In this document: positions 7,823 through 15,722 of the stretch, piece by piece | Position numbering within the stretch: the stretch's first letter is position 1 | How the letters are laid out: every line of letters begins with the position of its first letter | Assembly (NCBI GenBank): GCA_002482965.1 | Contig: DLGZ01000050.1 | Coordinates: 160,431-178,677 of the forward strand | From: Verrucomicrobiaceae bacterium UBA7681 | GTDB taxonomy: Bacteria; Verrucomicrobiota; Verrucomicrobiia; Verrucomicrobiales; Verrucomicrobiaceae | DNA length: 18,247 nucleotides | Direction: 5' to 3' | Program-made: the position numbers and the translations under genes | The notes under the pieces: model-generated | The model's input: only the letters and a program-made list of their open reading frames with translations | What the model was told of the DNA's origin: nothing | The model's database searches: none

Positions 7823-7923
7823 TGCGCCGATCCTGCTCAGAGATGCGCGTTTTTTGCGCCACGCACGTCGCGCCAATTTCTGCGCACAACGTCACAGAAA
7901 CAGTGGAGCGACAGGGGTGGTTA

Positions 7924-7946
7924 ATGTTGCATGGTAAATGCATGTT
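7924..7946. promoter_or_regulatory. NsrR-like (Rrf2-type) operator, site 2
   Basis: TTGCAT (7927-7932), GGTAA, ATGCAT (7938-7943) repeats the site-1 pattern TTGYAT-N5-ATRCAT and continues with GTT, as in the NsrR consensus. It overlaps the first codons of the rightward globin gene: the ATG at 7924 begins the frame and the ATG at 7942 ends it. A repressor here could act as a roadblock. The alternative is that part of the match is chance, because the segment is coding. Confidence 0.45.
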
Positions 7947-8403
7947 TGAGACCAAGCCTGACATTGCCGGACGCGCCGAAATCGAAACGCTGGTGAATAC
8001 CTTCTACGATCGCATCCGCACCGACGAGGTGCTGGGGTTCATCTTCAACGAGATCGCAAAGACAGACTGGACCACGCATCTGCCGAAGATGTACGCCTTC
8101 TGGGAGACGGTGCTCTTCCGCACCGGTGGCTTCACCGGAAACCCCATCGCCGCGCATGCCAGGCTGGTGCCGCAGACGGCCATGGGCCGCGCGCAGTTTG
8201 ACCACTGGCTGCAGCTCTTTCGCAGCACGGTGGATGATCTCTTTGCCGGTGAGAAGGCCGACCACATCAAAAACTGCGCGGCAGACATGGCGAACGTCAT
8301 CTACTCGCGCATCAATCATGTCCCCGATCCCCGGTTTGACCCCGCGAACCTCACGCCGGAACAACGTGCGCGTTATTCACGTTATCAGCAGCCTGTCACA
8401 TGA
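7924..8403 (+). CDS. Group III truncated hemoglobin
   Basis: A 159-residue cytoplasmic globin with no signal peptide. The pattern is that of group III truncated hemoglobins (Campylobacter Ctb type): FYDRIRTDEVLGFIF with B10 Tyr28 and CD1 Phe41, W49 followed by HLPKMYAFWETVLF, proximal His78 in AAHARL, and W95 in FDHWLQLF. Such proteins bind O2 and NO and are linked to nitrosative stress. Two starts compete. ATG 7924 has AGGGG six bases upstream. ATG 7942 gives MFETK, which lines up with the Ctb N-terminus but lacks a ribosome-binding site; I use 7924. The stop codon overlaps the nnrS start as ATGA, so the two are translationally coupled. NsrR-like sites lie over its start and upstream, beside the divergent YHS-globin gene. 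Confidence 0.9.
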   Translation: MLHGKCMFETKPDIAGRAEIETLVNTFYDRIRTDEVLGFIFNEIAKTDWTTHLPKMYAFWETVLFRTGGFTGNPIAAHARLVPQTAMGRAQFDHWLQLFRSTVDDLFAGEKADHIKNCAADMANVIYSRINHVPDPRFDPANLTPEQRARYSRYQQPVT

Positions 8404-9599
8404 GCCAGTTCCCCGCCTGCAAACATAAAAAGCACAAGGCCACCGGTCCGCGTCGGGATGGCCTGCGCTGGCTCGCGTCGGAGCCGTATCGTCTGTTCTT
8501 TTTCAGCGGTGCGATGTGGAGCATCATCGGCGTGGCGCTATGGCCGCTGTATTATGCGCAGCAGATCGGCTTTTATCCGAGCTTCGTTCACGCGCGGATC
8601 ATGATTGAGGCCTTCGGTGCTGCGTTCGTCGTCGGCTTTCTCGGCACCGCCGGGCCGCGCATGGCTACGGCACCAAAGCTCACGCCGCTGGAACTCATCT
8701 GGCTCTTCGCGCTGCATCAGGCCTGTGGCATCTGCCATCTCACCCTGCACATGGCTTGGGGTGATGCATTCTTCATCGCGCTGCTTGGTTCGCTGTTGCT
8801 GTGCCTTGTGATCCGCGTGGTGAAGTTTAGCCAAGAAGCACCGCCGCCGCAGTTGCTCCTCGCGCTCACCGGTCTTGTCTGCGGTATCACAGGTGCATCA
8901 CTGCTGCTGTCTCCGGCGACCCTGCTTGATCCGCAGCGTCTCCGCCTCGCGAATCTCCTGCTCTATCAGGGCCTGCTGCTGCCTCCGGTGCTGGGCATCG
9001 GCGCGTTCCTATTCCCACGCGTGCTCGGCGGTGATTTTGGCGATCCCCAAACAGCAGCGCAGAGCAGGACAAAGCTCGTACGCGCCCTCACAACGGCTGT
9101 CCTGCTCGTGGGCAGCTTTTTTCTCGAAGCCTGCGGCCAGATCATCGCGGGTTATGCTCTTCGGGCGCTCGTGGCGGCAGGTTATCTGCTCATCGAAGTG
9201 CGCTGGAAGACGGCGCAGAGCGGATCCCTTACCACCGGCCTTTTTTGGTCACTGAGCCTTGGCTGGCTCGGACTCGCGCTCGCCGGATTCTTTTACCCGC
9301 AGCATATCAGCGTGGAGCACCTGCTCTACATCGGCGGCTTCGGCATGCTGATGCTCATTGTCGGCAGCCGCGTGCTCTTTGGCCACAGCGGCGATCTCGA
9401 CGGCTTCATGATCAAGAGCAAATGGGTGCGCTTCCTGATCTTCCTCGGCGTCCTGGCCGCCATCACCCGGGCCACGCCCGCTTGGGTGCCTTCCACGACG
9501 GTGTCACATCACATCTACGCTGCCCTGACCTGGGCGCTGCTCGCCATACTATGGCTGCTGTGGCACCGCAGGCGTTTCGTGAAGAAAGATGATGACTGA
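8400..9599 (+). CDS. nnrS: NnrS family membrane protein
   Basis: A 399-residue polytopic membrane protein with about twelve hydrophobic segments after a basic cytoplasmic N-terminus. It matches NnrS at the diagnostic points: PYRLFFFSGAMW (29-40), a histidine in VHARIMIEAFG (His64), a GFLGTAGPRM turn, HQACGICHLTLH (about 106-117), a loop before PPVLGIGAFLFPRVLG, and near the end GGFGMLMLIVGSRVLFGHSG. NnrS proteins contain heme and copper and protect cells against NO, probably by preventing formation of iron-dinitrosyl complexes; the mechanism is unsettled. The start ATG overlaps the stop of the upstream globin by 4 bp, an unusually tight pairing. The stop is 17 bp from the end of the convergent sulfatase gene. 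Regulation is probably shared through the NsrR-like sites upstream. Confidence 0.93.
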   Translation: MSQFPACKHKKHKATGPRRDGLRWLASEPYRLFFFSGAMWSIIGVALWPLYYAQQIGFYPSFVHARIMIEAFGAAFVVGFLGTAGPRMATAPKLTPLELIWLFALHQACGICHLTLHMAWGDAFFIALLGSLLLCLVIRVVKFSQEAPPPQLLLALTGLVCGITGASLLLSPATLLDPQRLRLANLLLYQGLLLPPVLGIGAFLFPRVLGGDFGDPQTAAQSRTKLVRALTTAVLLVGSFFLEACGQIIAGYALRALVAAGYLLIEVRWKTAQSGSLTTGLFWSLSLGWLGLALAGFFYPQHISVEHLLYIGGFGMLMLIVGSRVLFGHSGDLDGFMIKSKWVRFLIFLGVLAAITRATPAWVPSTTVSHHIYAALTWALLAILWLLWHRRRFVKKDDD

Positions 9600-9616
9600 G
9601 TGAGGCGTGGAGCTGA

Positions 9617-11134
9617 TCACAGCGAGGGCGGCGTCCAGTCCGGAATGCCGCCAGACTTGAGCTGCTTTTCGTAGAGCTCCCAGTAGGGCTTCGTGGGCGA
9701 CATCTGCGCGGTTTCGTTGACCATGAGCGGACGTGCCTCCTTCCAGAAGGCCTCATAGGCGGTGTTCATCTTTTCGGCCACTTCTGGGTAGTCGCCGCTG
9801 ACGTCGGTCTTCTGATACGGATCGGCTTCGAGATCGTAGAGCGCACCTTTCGCGGGTGATGCAGCAGCCTTTTTGTTCTTCTTCGGATTGCCACCACCAC
9901 CGCGAGGGCCGACGAAGCGGAAGCGCTGGTTGCGCACGCCGTAGTTGATAAACTCAAACTTGTTCGGCTCTTCGCCCGTGGGCCAGCGCGCGACGTGGGT
10001 GAAGAGATAGCGGTCCTCCCATTTGTCGGCCTTGCCTTCGATCAGCGGTAGTAAACTGCGGCCCTCGACCTGGTTCTTCGGCAGTTCGGCACCGGCCAGC
10101 GCGGCAAAGGTGGGCAGCAGGTCGATGTGTGCGGCGATGCTGCTGATGTCACGCCCGGCATTGATCTTGCCATCCCAGCGGATGAAGAATGGTACACGCA
10201 CGCCGCCTTCATCGGTGGAGCCTTTCAGGCCGACCTGATCGCCGTTGAAGAACGGATAGCCGGGTGCGAGATCCTTGCCGGGAACGCCTGAGCCGCCGCC
10301 GGTGGTGCCGTTGTCAGACATGAAGATGACGACGGTGTTTTTATACAGATCCCATTCCTTCAGCTTCTCGGCCAGACGCCCCATGTTTTCGTCGATGTTC
10401 TCGATCATGCCGTAGAATCCAGCCTGCTCTTTGCCAAAACCGAGATCGGTGAAGCGCTTCGCATTCTTCTCCGGCGCGATGAACGGGCCGTGCGGCGCGT
10501 TCGTGGTGAGGTAGGTGAAGAAGGGCTTGCCGCTGTCCTTTTGCTGCTTCATCCAGCCGAGTGCGGCGGTGAAGAAGACATCCGTGCAGAAGCCGTGCGT
10601 CTTCACAAAACTGCCGTTGTGACGGATGACGGGGTCCATGTACTTGTTGTTCGGCACATCTGCGCAGGAGCAGGGATAGGCCTGGCCGATGCCGCCCGCA
10701 CCGTGAATGAAGGCTTCATCAAAGCCGCGATTGTTCGGCTGATAGGGCTCTTCATCACCGAGATGCCATTTGCCAAAGATGCCGGAGATGTAGCCTGCCG
10801 TTTTGAGAACCTGCGGTAGAATGGTGGCGTCCAGCGTCATGCGCTCGCGTTCCAGAATCGTGTGCGTGATGCCGTTCTTCATCGGATGCCGGCCCGTCAT
10901 GATGGCGCTGCGTGTGGGCGAGCAGGTGGGGCTGACGAGAAAGCGTGTGAAGCGCAGGCTCTGGGCATGCAGCGCATCGAGGTTCGGCGTCTTCAGCCAG
11001 GGATGGCCATGACACGCCATCTGGCCATAGCCCTGGTCATCCGTCATGACGAGAATGATGTTCGGCTTGCCGCCCGCGAGATCCGCGAAGGCATGCAAGG
11101 TGAGGACAAAGAGAAGGGTCAGGGCGAGTTTCAT
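9617..11134 (-). CDS. Secreted type I sulfatase (CSPTR)
   Basis: A 505-residue arylsulfatase-like enzyme. The start is placed at 11134, giving the signal peptide MKLALTLLFVLTLHAFA; longer in-frame starts would add a non-signal extension across the intergenic region. The calcium-binding MTDDQGYG (Asp32/Asp33) is followed by SPTCSPTRSAIMTGRHP, where Cys71 is the residue converted to formylglycine in a canonical C-x-P-x-R motif. GKWHLGD, NNRGFDEAF, TNAPHGPF and MSDNGTTGG supply the rest of the active site and metal ligands. An Asn/Lys-rich stretch precedes ALYDLEADPYQKTD near the C-terminus, typical of the family. It hydrolyses sulfate esters, probably on a glycan; the substrate is unknown. It is the last gene of the five-gene minus-strand cluster, 69 bp after the preceding sulfatase, with an inverted repeat ending 1 nt before its ATG. 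Maturation needs a formylglycine-generating enzyme, which is not in this window. Confidence 0.9.
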   Translation of the reverse strand: MKLALTLLFVLTLHAFADLAGGKPNIILVMTDDQGYGQMACHGHPWLKTPNLDALHAQSLRFTRFLVSPTCSPTRSAIMTGRHPMKNGITHTILERERMTLDATILPQVLKTAGYISGIFGKWHLGDEEPYQPNNRGFDEAFIHGAGGIGQAYPCSCADVPNNKYMDPVIRHNGSFVKTHGFCTDVFFTAALGWMKQQKDSGKPFFTYLTTNAPHGPFIAPEKNAKRFTDLGFGKEQAGFYGMIENIDENMGRLAEKLKEWDLYKNTVVIFMSDNGTTGGGSGVPGKDLAPGYPFFNGDQVGLKGSTDEGGVRVPFFIRWDGKINAGRDISSIAAHIDLLPTFAALAGAELPKNQVEGRSLLPLIEGKADKWEDRYLFTHVARWPTGEEPNKFEFINYGVRNQRFRFVGPRGGGGNPKKNKKAAASPAKGALYDLEADPYQKTDVSGDYPEVAEKMNTAYEAFWKEARPLMVNETAQMSPTKPYWELYEKQLKSGGIPDWTPPSL

Positions 11135-11135
11135 G

Positions 11136-11177
11136 GTTGAAAGAGTGAGGACGCAGTCAAAGCAACTCTCTTTCAAC
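11136..11177 (-). repeat. 10-bp inverted repeat directly upstream of the CSPTR sulfatase start
   Basis: GTTGAAAGAG (11136-11145) and its exact reverse complement CTCTTTCAAC (11168-11177) flank 22 nt. In the minus-strand transcript the hairpin would end one base before the ATG at 11134, where a ribosome-binding site is expected; none is visible. It could modulate translation or mark an RNA processing site between the two sulfatase genes. No U-run follows, so it is not an intrinsic terminator. Confidence 0.45.
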
Positions 11178-11203
11178 GCAATGCCTTCAGGCACGCCCGT
11201 GCG

Positions 11204-12619
11204 CTACTTTTTATACGGCGTGCGCTTCACCTCCTCGATGACCGGCACGTCCTTGTTCATCGTCTCATAGGCGGCCAGCAGTCGTTTCACTTCCTCGGGG
11301 TGCTCTGCAGCCACGTCGTGCTGCTCGCCGGGATCCTTCTGCAGATCAAACAGCTGCATCTTCGCCGCTTCATCACCTGTGTTGAGTCCAGGAAAGGCGT
11401 CGATGTTGTACTGCTCGTATGGCGCGAGGATCGTCACGCCATCGGGCGCACGTGGATCGAGCCACTTGCCATCCTCACCCGGCTTTAGCTTCAACTGTCC
11501 GGCAGGAAGCACATGCAGCTTCCAGCGCGCATCGCGGATGTTGGCCAGCTTGGAGTTGAAATGACCAAAGAGGTACTCATGAGGTGATTTCGCCGCGCTG
11601 GTGAACAGCGGCATGATGTTGCGGCCATCCAGTACGCGCTCATCCGGCATCTTCGCACCAGTCACCTCCAGCACCGTGGCAAAGAGGTCCATCGTGATCG
11701 CCATCTGATCGCTCACCTGCCCTGCGGGAATCTTGCCGGGCCAGCGCGCGATCATTGGCACGCGATAGCCGCCCTCCCACTGCGCCCCTTTCATGCCGCG
11801 CAGTCCGCCGCTGTTGCCACCGAACCACGGGCCGTTGTCGCTGCTGAAGAGCACGAGTGTGTTTTCGTCCAGCCCCAGCTCCTTCAGTTTCGCCAGCACC
11901 TGCCCCACGCTCCAGTCCAGTTCCTGCACGGCATCGCCATAGAGTCCTGCGCCGCTCTTCTTGTAAAACGCCTCAGAGGCCGCGAGCGGCTTATGCGGCA
12001 TCGCCTCCGCGAGGTAGAGGAAGAACGGTTGGTCCTTGCTGCGCTCAATGAAGCCCAGCGCCCGCTCCGTGTAGCGCCGTGTCAGCGTGGCCTGCACCAC
12101 GGGGTACTCGATGACCTGCGTGTTTTCCAGCACCTGCACAGGCCGCATGTCATTCGAGTACGGGATGCCGTAGTACTCATCAAAACCGCGATCCGTGGGC
12201 AGAAAGCCCGCTTTGTGGCCGAGATGCCATTTACCCACCATGCCCGTGGCATAACCGGATGTCTTCAGCACTTGCGGGAGCGTGATCTCCTTCTCCGGCA
12301 GGTGCAGCGCATCCGCCGCCGGGCCGCCATCCGGCGCTGGGTTCTGCGTCATACCACAGCGAAACGGATAACGCCCCGTCATCAGCGCTGACCGCGTCGG
12401 TGCGCAGAACGGTGCCGGGCAGTTGAACTGCGTGAGCCTGGCCCCCTCCGCCGCCATGCGGTCCAGATGCGGCGTCTTGATCTTCGAATGCCCGTAGCAG
12501 CCCAGATCGCCATAGCCAAGATCATCAGCGAGGATGATGACCACATTGGGCTGCTTTGCGGCCAATGACGAAATCAAAAGGACGAAGGACGAAAGCAGAG
12601 TCAGGAGTGGTGTCTTCAT
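11204..12619 (-). CDS. Secreted type I sulfatase (CAPTR)
   Basis: A 471-residue exported sulfatase with signal peptide MKTPLLTLLSSFVLLISSLAA. The metal site ADDLGYGDLGCYG (Asp32/Asp33) and the formylglycine motif FCAPTRSALMTGRYP (Cys72) are canonical. GKWHLGHK, DRGFDEYYGIPYSND, EAMPHKPL and SSDNGPWFGG follow in the usual order, and a MQLFDLQKDPGEQHDV segment lies near the C-terminus. The YYGIPYSND and GLRGMKGAQWEGGYRVP segments resemble the arylsulfatase A / N-acetylgalactosamine-6-sulfatase-like branch, suggesting a sugar sulfate substrate; this is inference. It is the fourth gene of the minus-strand cluster, 94 bp after the CTTTR sulfatase and 69 bp before the CSPTR sulfatase. It is clearly not a recent duplicate of either, since the sequences differ throughout. 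Confidence 0.92.
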   Translation of the reverse strand: MKTPLLTLLSSFVLLISSLAAKQPNVVIILADDLGYGDLGCYGHSKIKTPHLDRMAAEGARLTQFNCPAPFCAPTRSALMTGRYPFRCGMTQNPAPDGGPAADALHLPEKEITLPQVLKTSGYATGMVGKWHLGHKAGFLPTDRGFDEYYGIPYSNDMRPVQVLENTQVIEYPVVQATLTRRYTERALGFIERSKDQPFFLYLAEAMPHKPLAASEAFYKKSGAGLYGDAVQELDWSVGQVLAKLKELGLDENTLVLFSSDNGPWFGGNSGGLRGMKGAQWEGGYRVPMIARWPGKIPAGQVSDQMAITMDLFATVLEVTGAKMPDERVLDGRNIMPLFTSAAKSPHEYLFGHFNSKLANIRDARWKLHVLPAGQLKLKPGEDGKWLDPRAPDGVTILAPYEQYNIDAFPGLNTGDEAAKMQLFDLQKDPGEQHDVAAEHPEEVKRLLAAYETMNKDVPVIEEVKRTPYKK

Positions 12620-12713
12620 AAAAGCGTAGCTTGGTTGGCGGCACGTACTCCACGACGAAGAGCTGGATCTCTTTCAAATTCATCAATTTCCGGCAGCAGG
12701 GAAGGCACGTACC

Positions 12714-14261
12714 TCACTCCTCCACGCTCTTCTTTTTACCCTTGGTCGCACCAGGTAGCTTGCGCCCAGTTGCAGCGGCCCACTTCGTGTACGCGGCGCT
12801 GAGTTCCTGCACGAGTTCCGGTTTTTCAGCCGAGAGATCATTCAACTCAGTGCGGTCGGCGGCGATATTGTACAGCTCCCACTTCACCGGTTTGGCGGAG
12901 GTGTCCCAGACAAGCTTCCATGGGCCGTGACGCACAGCGCAGTTGCCACTCCATTCCCAGCAGAGTTCAGCGGGTTCAGGGCGTGTCTCACCGCGCAAGA
13001 TCGGAGCAAGACTGCTGCCTTCCAGCGGCGCTGCTTTCTCGCCGTGAATTTCAGCGAGCAGTTTGGCGCCGGCAAGTTCCAGGCAGGTCGGCAGCACGTC
13101 GATGATGTGGCCCATCTGATTGGTTTTCGTGCCTGCCTTCACATGCCCGGGCCAGCGGACGATGAACGGTGTGCTGATGCCGCCTTCGTTCACCCAGCTC
13201 TTGTAGCGGCGAAAGGGCGCGTTCTGCGCCCAGCCCCACGACGGACCCACGGCGGTGTAGGTGCTCACAATGCCGGGCTGCTGCGTGTCATCACGCCCGC
13301 CGGGCTCTTCCGTGCAGCCGCCGTTATCAGAGAGAAACAGGATCACCGTGTTATCTGCGATGCCGAGTTCATCCAGCGTCTTCAGCAGGCGGCCGATGTT
13401 TTGATCCATGCGGTCCACCATCGCCGCGTAGGTGGCCATGCGTTGATCTTCCCAATCCTGATTTGCGCCATCCCATGCGTAAGCTTTGGAATCGGTGCCG
13501 GAGAGCGCAGGCATGTTTTCCCACAGGCCCATCGCCTTTTGCCGATCATAGCGCGCCTGCCGCATCGCCTCCCAGCCCGCTTTGTATTTACCGCGATATT
13601 TGGCGATATCCTCCGCAGGTGCATGCAGCGGGTAGTGCGGGCAGGTGAAGGCAAGATGCAGGAAAAACGGCTTCGCTTCGCCAGTGAACTTTTTGATCGT
13701 CTTGATTGCATGATCCGTGAAGGCGTCCGTCGTGTAGTAGCCGGGCGGAAACTGCGTGATGAGTTCGTCGTTATGGCCAAAGATGCGCACCTTGCCGCCT
13801 TTCACAGCAGGATCAGGCTGCGCGGGATTGAAGAAATTGCAGCAGCCGTCCATGAGGCCGTAGAATTCATCAAACCCGCGATCAAACGGCCGCTGCGGTG
13901 CCTTGCTGCCGAGATGCCACTTGCCGCACAGTGCGGTGCCATAGCCCGCCGCCCGCATCTGCTCGCCCACGGTGGCGATGCCAGCCGGGATGCTGTTGCC
14001 GTTGCCGCGCGGATACATGCCCGAGAGCAGCGACGCACGCGTGGTGGTGCATTTGGCGTTGTTGTAAAACTGCGTGAAGCGCAGCCCCTCATCCGCGAGG
14101 CGCTGCAAATTCGGCGTGTGAATCTCCCCGCCATACGGACTGATGCAAGAGAAGCCCATGTCATCGGCCATCATCAGAATGATGTTTGGCCGTGTGGCGT
14201 CAGCGGAGCGTGCAGAAAAAACGGCGGCGAGCGTCAGTAAAACAATGAGAGCAGGCTTCAT
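12714..14261 (-). CDS. Secreted sulfatase-like protein with non-canonical CTTTR motif
   Basis: A 515-residue exported member of the sulfatase superfamily with signal peptide MKPALIVLLTLAAVFSARSA. It has the calcium pair MADDMGFS (Asp33/Asp34), NNAKCTTTRASLLSGMYP with the candidate Cys71, GKWHLGSK, DRGFDEFYGLMDG, FTCPHYPLHAP, SDNGGCTEEPGG and a lysine-rich tail (TKGKKKSVEE). It is closest in feel to arylsulfatases of the PAS type. The oddity is threonine where C-x-P/A-x-R has Pro or Ala. The codons TGC ACC ACC ACG CGT are clear, and all other active-site segments are intact, so the protein looks functional rather than decayed. Whether it matures to formylglycine is uncertain. Third gene of the cluster, 51 bp after the iduronate-sulfatase-like gene. 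Confidence 0.88.
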   Translation of the reverse strand: MKPALIVLLTLAAVFSARSADATRPNIILMMADDMGFSCISPYGGEIHTPNLQRLADEGLRFTQFYNNAKCTTTRASLLSGMYPRGNGNSIPAGIATVGEQMRAAGYGTALCGKWHLGSKAPQRPFDRGFDEFYGLMDGCCNFFNPAQPDPAVKGGKVRIFGHNDELITQFPPGYYTTDAFTDHAIKTIKKFTGEAKPFFLHLAFTCPHYPLHAPAEDIAKYRGKYKAGWEAMRQARYDRQKAMGLWENMPALSGTDSKAYAWDGANQDWEDQRMATYAAMVDRMDQNIGRLLKTLDELGIADNTVILFLSDNGGCTEEPGGRDDTQQPGIVSTYTAVGPSWGWAQNAPFRRYKSWVNEGGISTPFIVRWPGHVKAGTKTNQMGHIIDVLPTCLELAGAKLLAEIHGEKAAPLEGSSLAPILRGETRPEPAELCWEWSGNCAVRHGPWKLVWDTSAKPVKWELYNIAADRTELNDLSAEKPELVQELSAAYTKWAAATGRKLPGATKGKKKSVEE

Positions 14262-14312
14262 AGTGCGCTGCGAAACGTGACTGCCGCCGGTGTCTTATCA
14301 CCTCATCAGCGC

Positions 14313-15704
14313 TCAATCCTCCTTGCCACCCGCCGAGTCCGGATTGCGTGGCTCATCTTGTTTCGGCATCCATTGCTGCAAATCAGTTTTGATCTTGGCA
14401 AAATCAGGTTTGGTCGCGAGGTTGCTGCGCTCCAGCGGATCGTTGCTGTGATCATACAATTCTTCCGCGCCATCGGCATAGCGAATATAACGCCAGCGGT
14501 CGGTGCGCAGGGCGTGGTTTTTAAAACCGGCGGTCGTGAGCGCTGGACGCTCCCAGAGCGCGGTAGGATTTTTCAGCAGCGGCACCAGGCTCACGCCATC
14601 GAGTCCAGATTTGGCTGGCAGTCCGGCCAGCTCCACCAGCGTGGGGTAGAGATCCAGCAGACTGACGGGATGCGTGCAGCTCTGCTGCGCAGCGATGCCC
14701 GGCCCGGCGATGATGAGCGGCACGTGCGCCGATCCCTCACGCAGGCTGCCCTTGGACCAGTTGTTCTTTTCGCCAAACTCGTAGCCGTTGTCTCCAAAGA
14801 TCACGACGATCGTGTTGTCGCGGTTCGGCCCTTGCGCCAGTCCTTGCAGGATGCGCCCCACGCAGTCGTCCGCATAGCGTGATGCGGCAAGGTAGGCCGA
14901 GATCACTTCTTTGCGCCGCTGAATCAGTTGCACCTCGGTCTTGTGCGGTTTTTCGCGCACGGACTCCGGCAGCCCTGCGCTTTCATCGGCGGCCAGATCG
15001 GGAACGGTGATGCTCGCAGGCGGAAAGAGATCGTAGTACTCCTGCGGCACATACCAGGGCGTGTGCGGCTTCACGATGCCACAGGCGAGGAAGAACGGAT
15101 CCGACTGCGGCTTCGTCAAAAAGTCCGCCGCCCAGCCTGCCAGCTTCCAGTCCTCCATCTCCTCCTTGCTGCTCGGGAATGCACCCCACGCATGTTTGCC
15201 GATGGCATTGAGCGGCGCATCCTTCGGCGGCACGGGGTCATGTTTGCGCCCTTTACGATCGCTTGCCACGGTCTCGCTCCAGATGCGTTTGCCCACCGAG
15301 GCCGCAATGGCCGAGCTGAAGACCTTGCCGCCACCTGCGAGGCGATAACCCTGCTCACGAAAATAAACGGGCATCGAGATCGAGCTCATCAGCACATGGT
15401 CCTTCGGCAGATCGTCCTGGCTGTTGTCATAGATGCCCGTCGTGGCAGGCCGCAGGCCGGACAGAAAGGCCGTGCGTGAGGGATTGCACACCGGGGCCGC
15501 GCACTGCGCGTTGGTAAAGAGCATCCCGCTCTTCGCAAAGCGGTCGAGCTGGGGCGTTACCGCCTGCGGGGAGATATCCGTGCGTCCAGCATAGCCGTTT
15601 TGATCATCAATCACGATCAGCAGCACGTTAGTCTTCGGCGGCGTGGCGGCCTGCACAGAAATAAGCGGCGTGAGCAGCAGGAAGAGGAGGGAGCGCGTTT
15701 TCAT
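14313..15704 (-). CDS. Secreted iduronate-2-sulfatase-like sulfatase (CNPSR)
   Basis: A 463-residue exported sulfatase with signal peptide MKTRSLLFLLLTPLISVQA. VIDDQNGYAG (Asp33/Asp34) and APVCNPSRTAFLSGLRPATTGIY (Cys73; Ser-type C-x-P-S-R) are characteristic of the iduronate-2-sulfatase-like branch, as are GGGKVFS, CGIVKPHTPWYVPQEYYDLFP and FGDNGYEFGE. Human iduronate-2-sulfatase and bacterial relatives remove 2-O-sulfates from glycosaminoglycans; marine and soil relatives act on other sulfated glycans, so the exact target is open. The tail after EELYDHSNDPLE is short and ends in a charged stretch. It starts 18 bp after the stop of the esterase gene, so the two are almost certainly co-transcribed. 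Confidence 0.92.
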   Translation of the reverse strand: MKTRSLLFLLLTPLISVQAATPPKTNVLLIVIDDQNGYAGRTDISPQAVTPQLDRFAKSGMLFTNAQCAAPVCNPSRTAFLSGLRPATTGIYDNSQDDLPKDHVLMSSISMPVYFREQGYRLAGGGKVFSSAIAASVGKRIWSETVASDRKGRKHDPVPPKDAPLNAIGKHAWGAFPSSKEEMEDWKLAGWAADFLTKPQSDPFFLACGIVKPHTPWYVPQEYYDLFPPASITVPDLAADESAGLPESVREKPHKTEVQLIQRRKEVISAYLAASRYADDCVGRILQGLAQGPNRDNTIVVIFGDNGYEFGEKNNWSKGSLREGSAHVPLIIAGPGIAAQQSCTHPVSLLDLYPTLVELAGLPAKSGLDGVSLVPLLKNPTALWERPALTTAGFKNHALRTDRWRYIRYADGAEELYDHSNDPLERSNLATKPDFAKIKTDLQQWMPKQDEPRNPDSAGGKED

Positions 15705-15722
15705 GGTGAAATGGATTTCGTC

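Noticed and set aside
7645..7923. Upstream in-frame extension of the group III globin, reaching into the YHS-globin gene
   Set aside because: It overlaps the divergent gene and the whole intergenic control region, and homologs begin near MFETK. The start is at 7924 or 7942.
7854..7941. A clear sigma70 promoter for the rightward globin-nnrS pair
   Set aside because: No -35/-10 pair of acceptable quality and spacing could be picked out in this GC-rich stretch, so none is annotated.
12640..12712. Direct repeat GGCACGTAC (12640-12648 and 12704-12712) between two sulfatase genes
   Set aside because: Two 9-bp copies 64 bp apart with nothing else shared; chance is likely and no attachment-site or mobile-element feature accompanies them.
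12927..14240. 437-codon plus-strand open frame opposite the CTTTR sulfatase
   Set aside because: Antisense shadow in GC-rich DNA; the opposite strand carries a complete sulfatase with signal peptide and active-site motifs.
9617..15704. The four sulfatases as recent tandem duplications
   Set aside because: The proteins differ in motif variant, length and most of their sequence, so they are old paralogs or independently acquired, not a repeat array.
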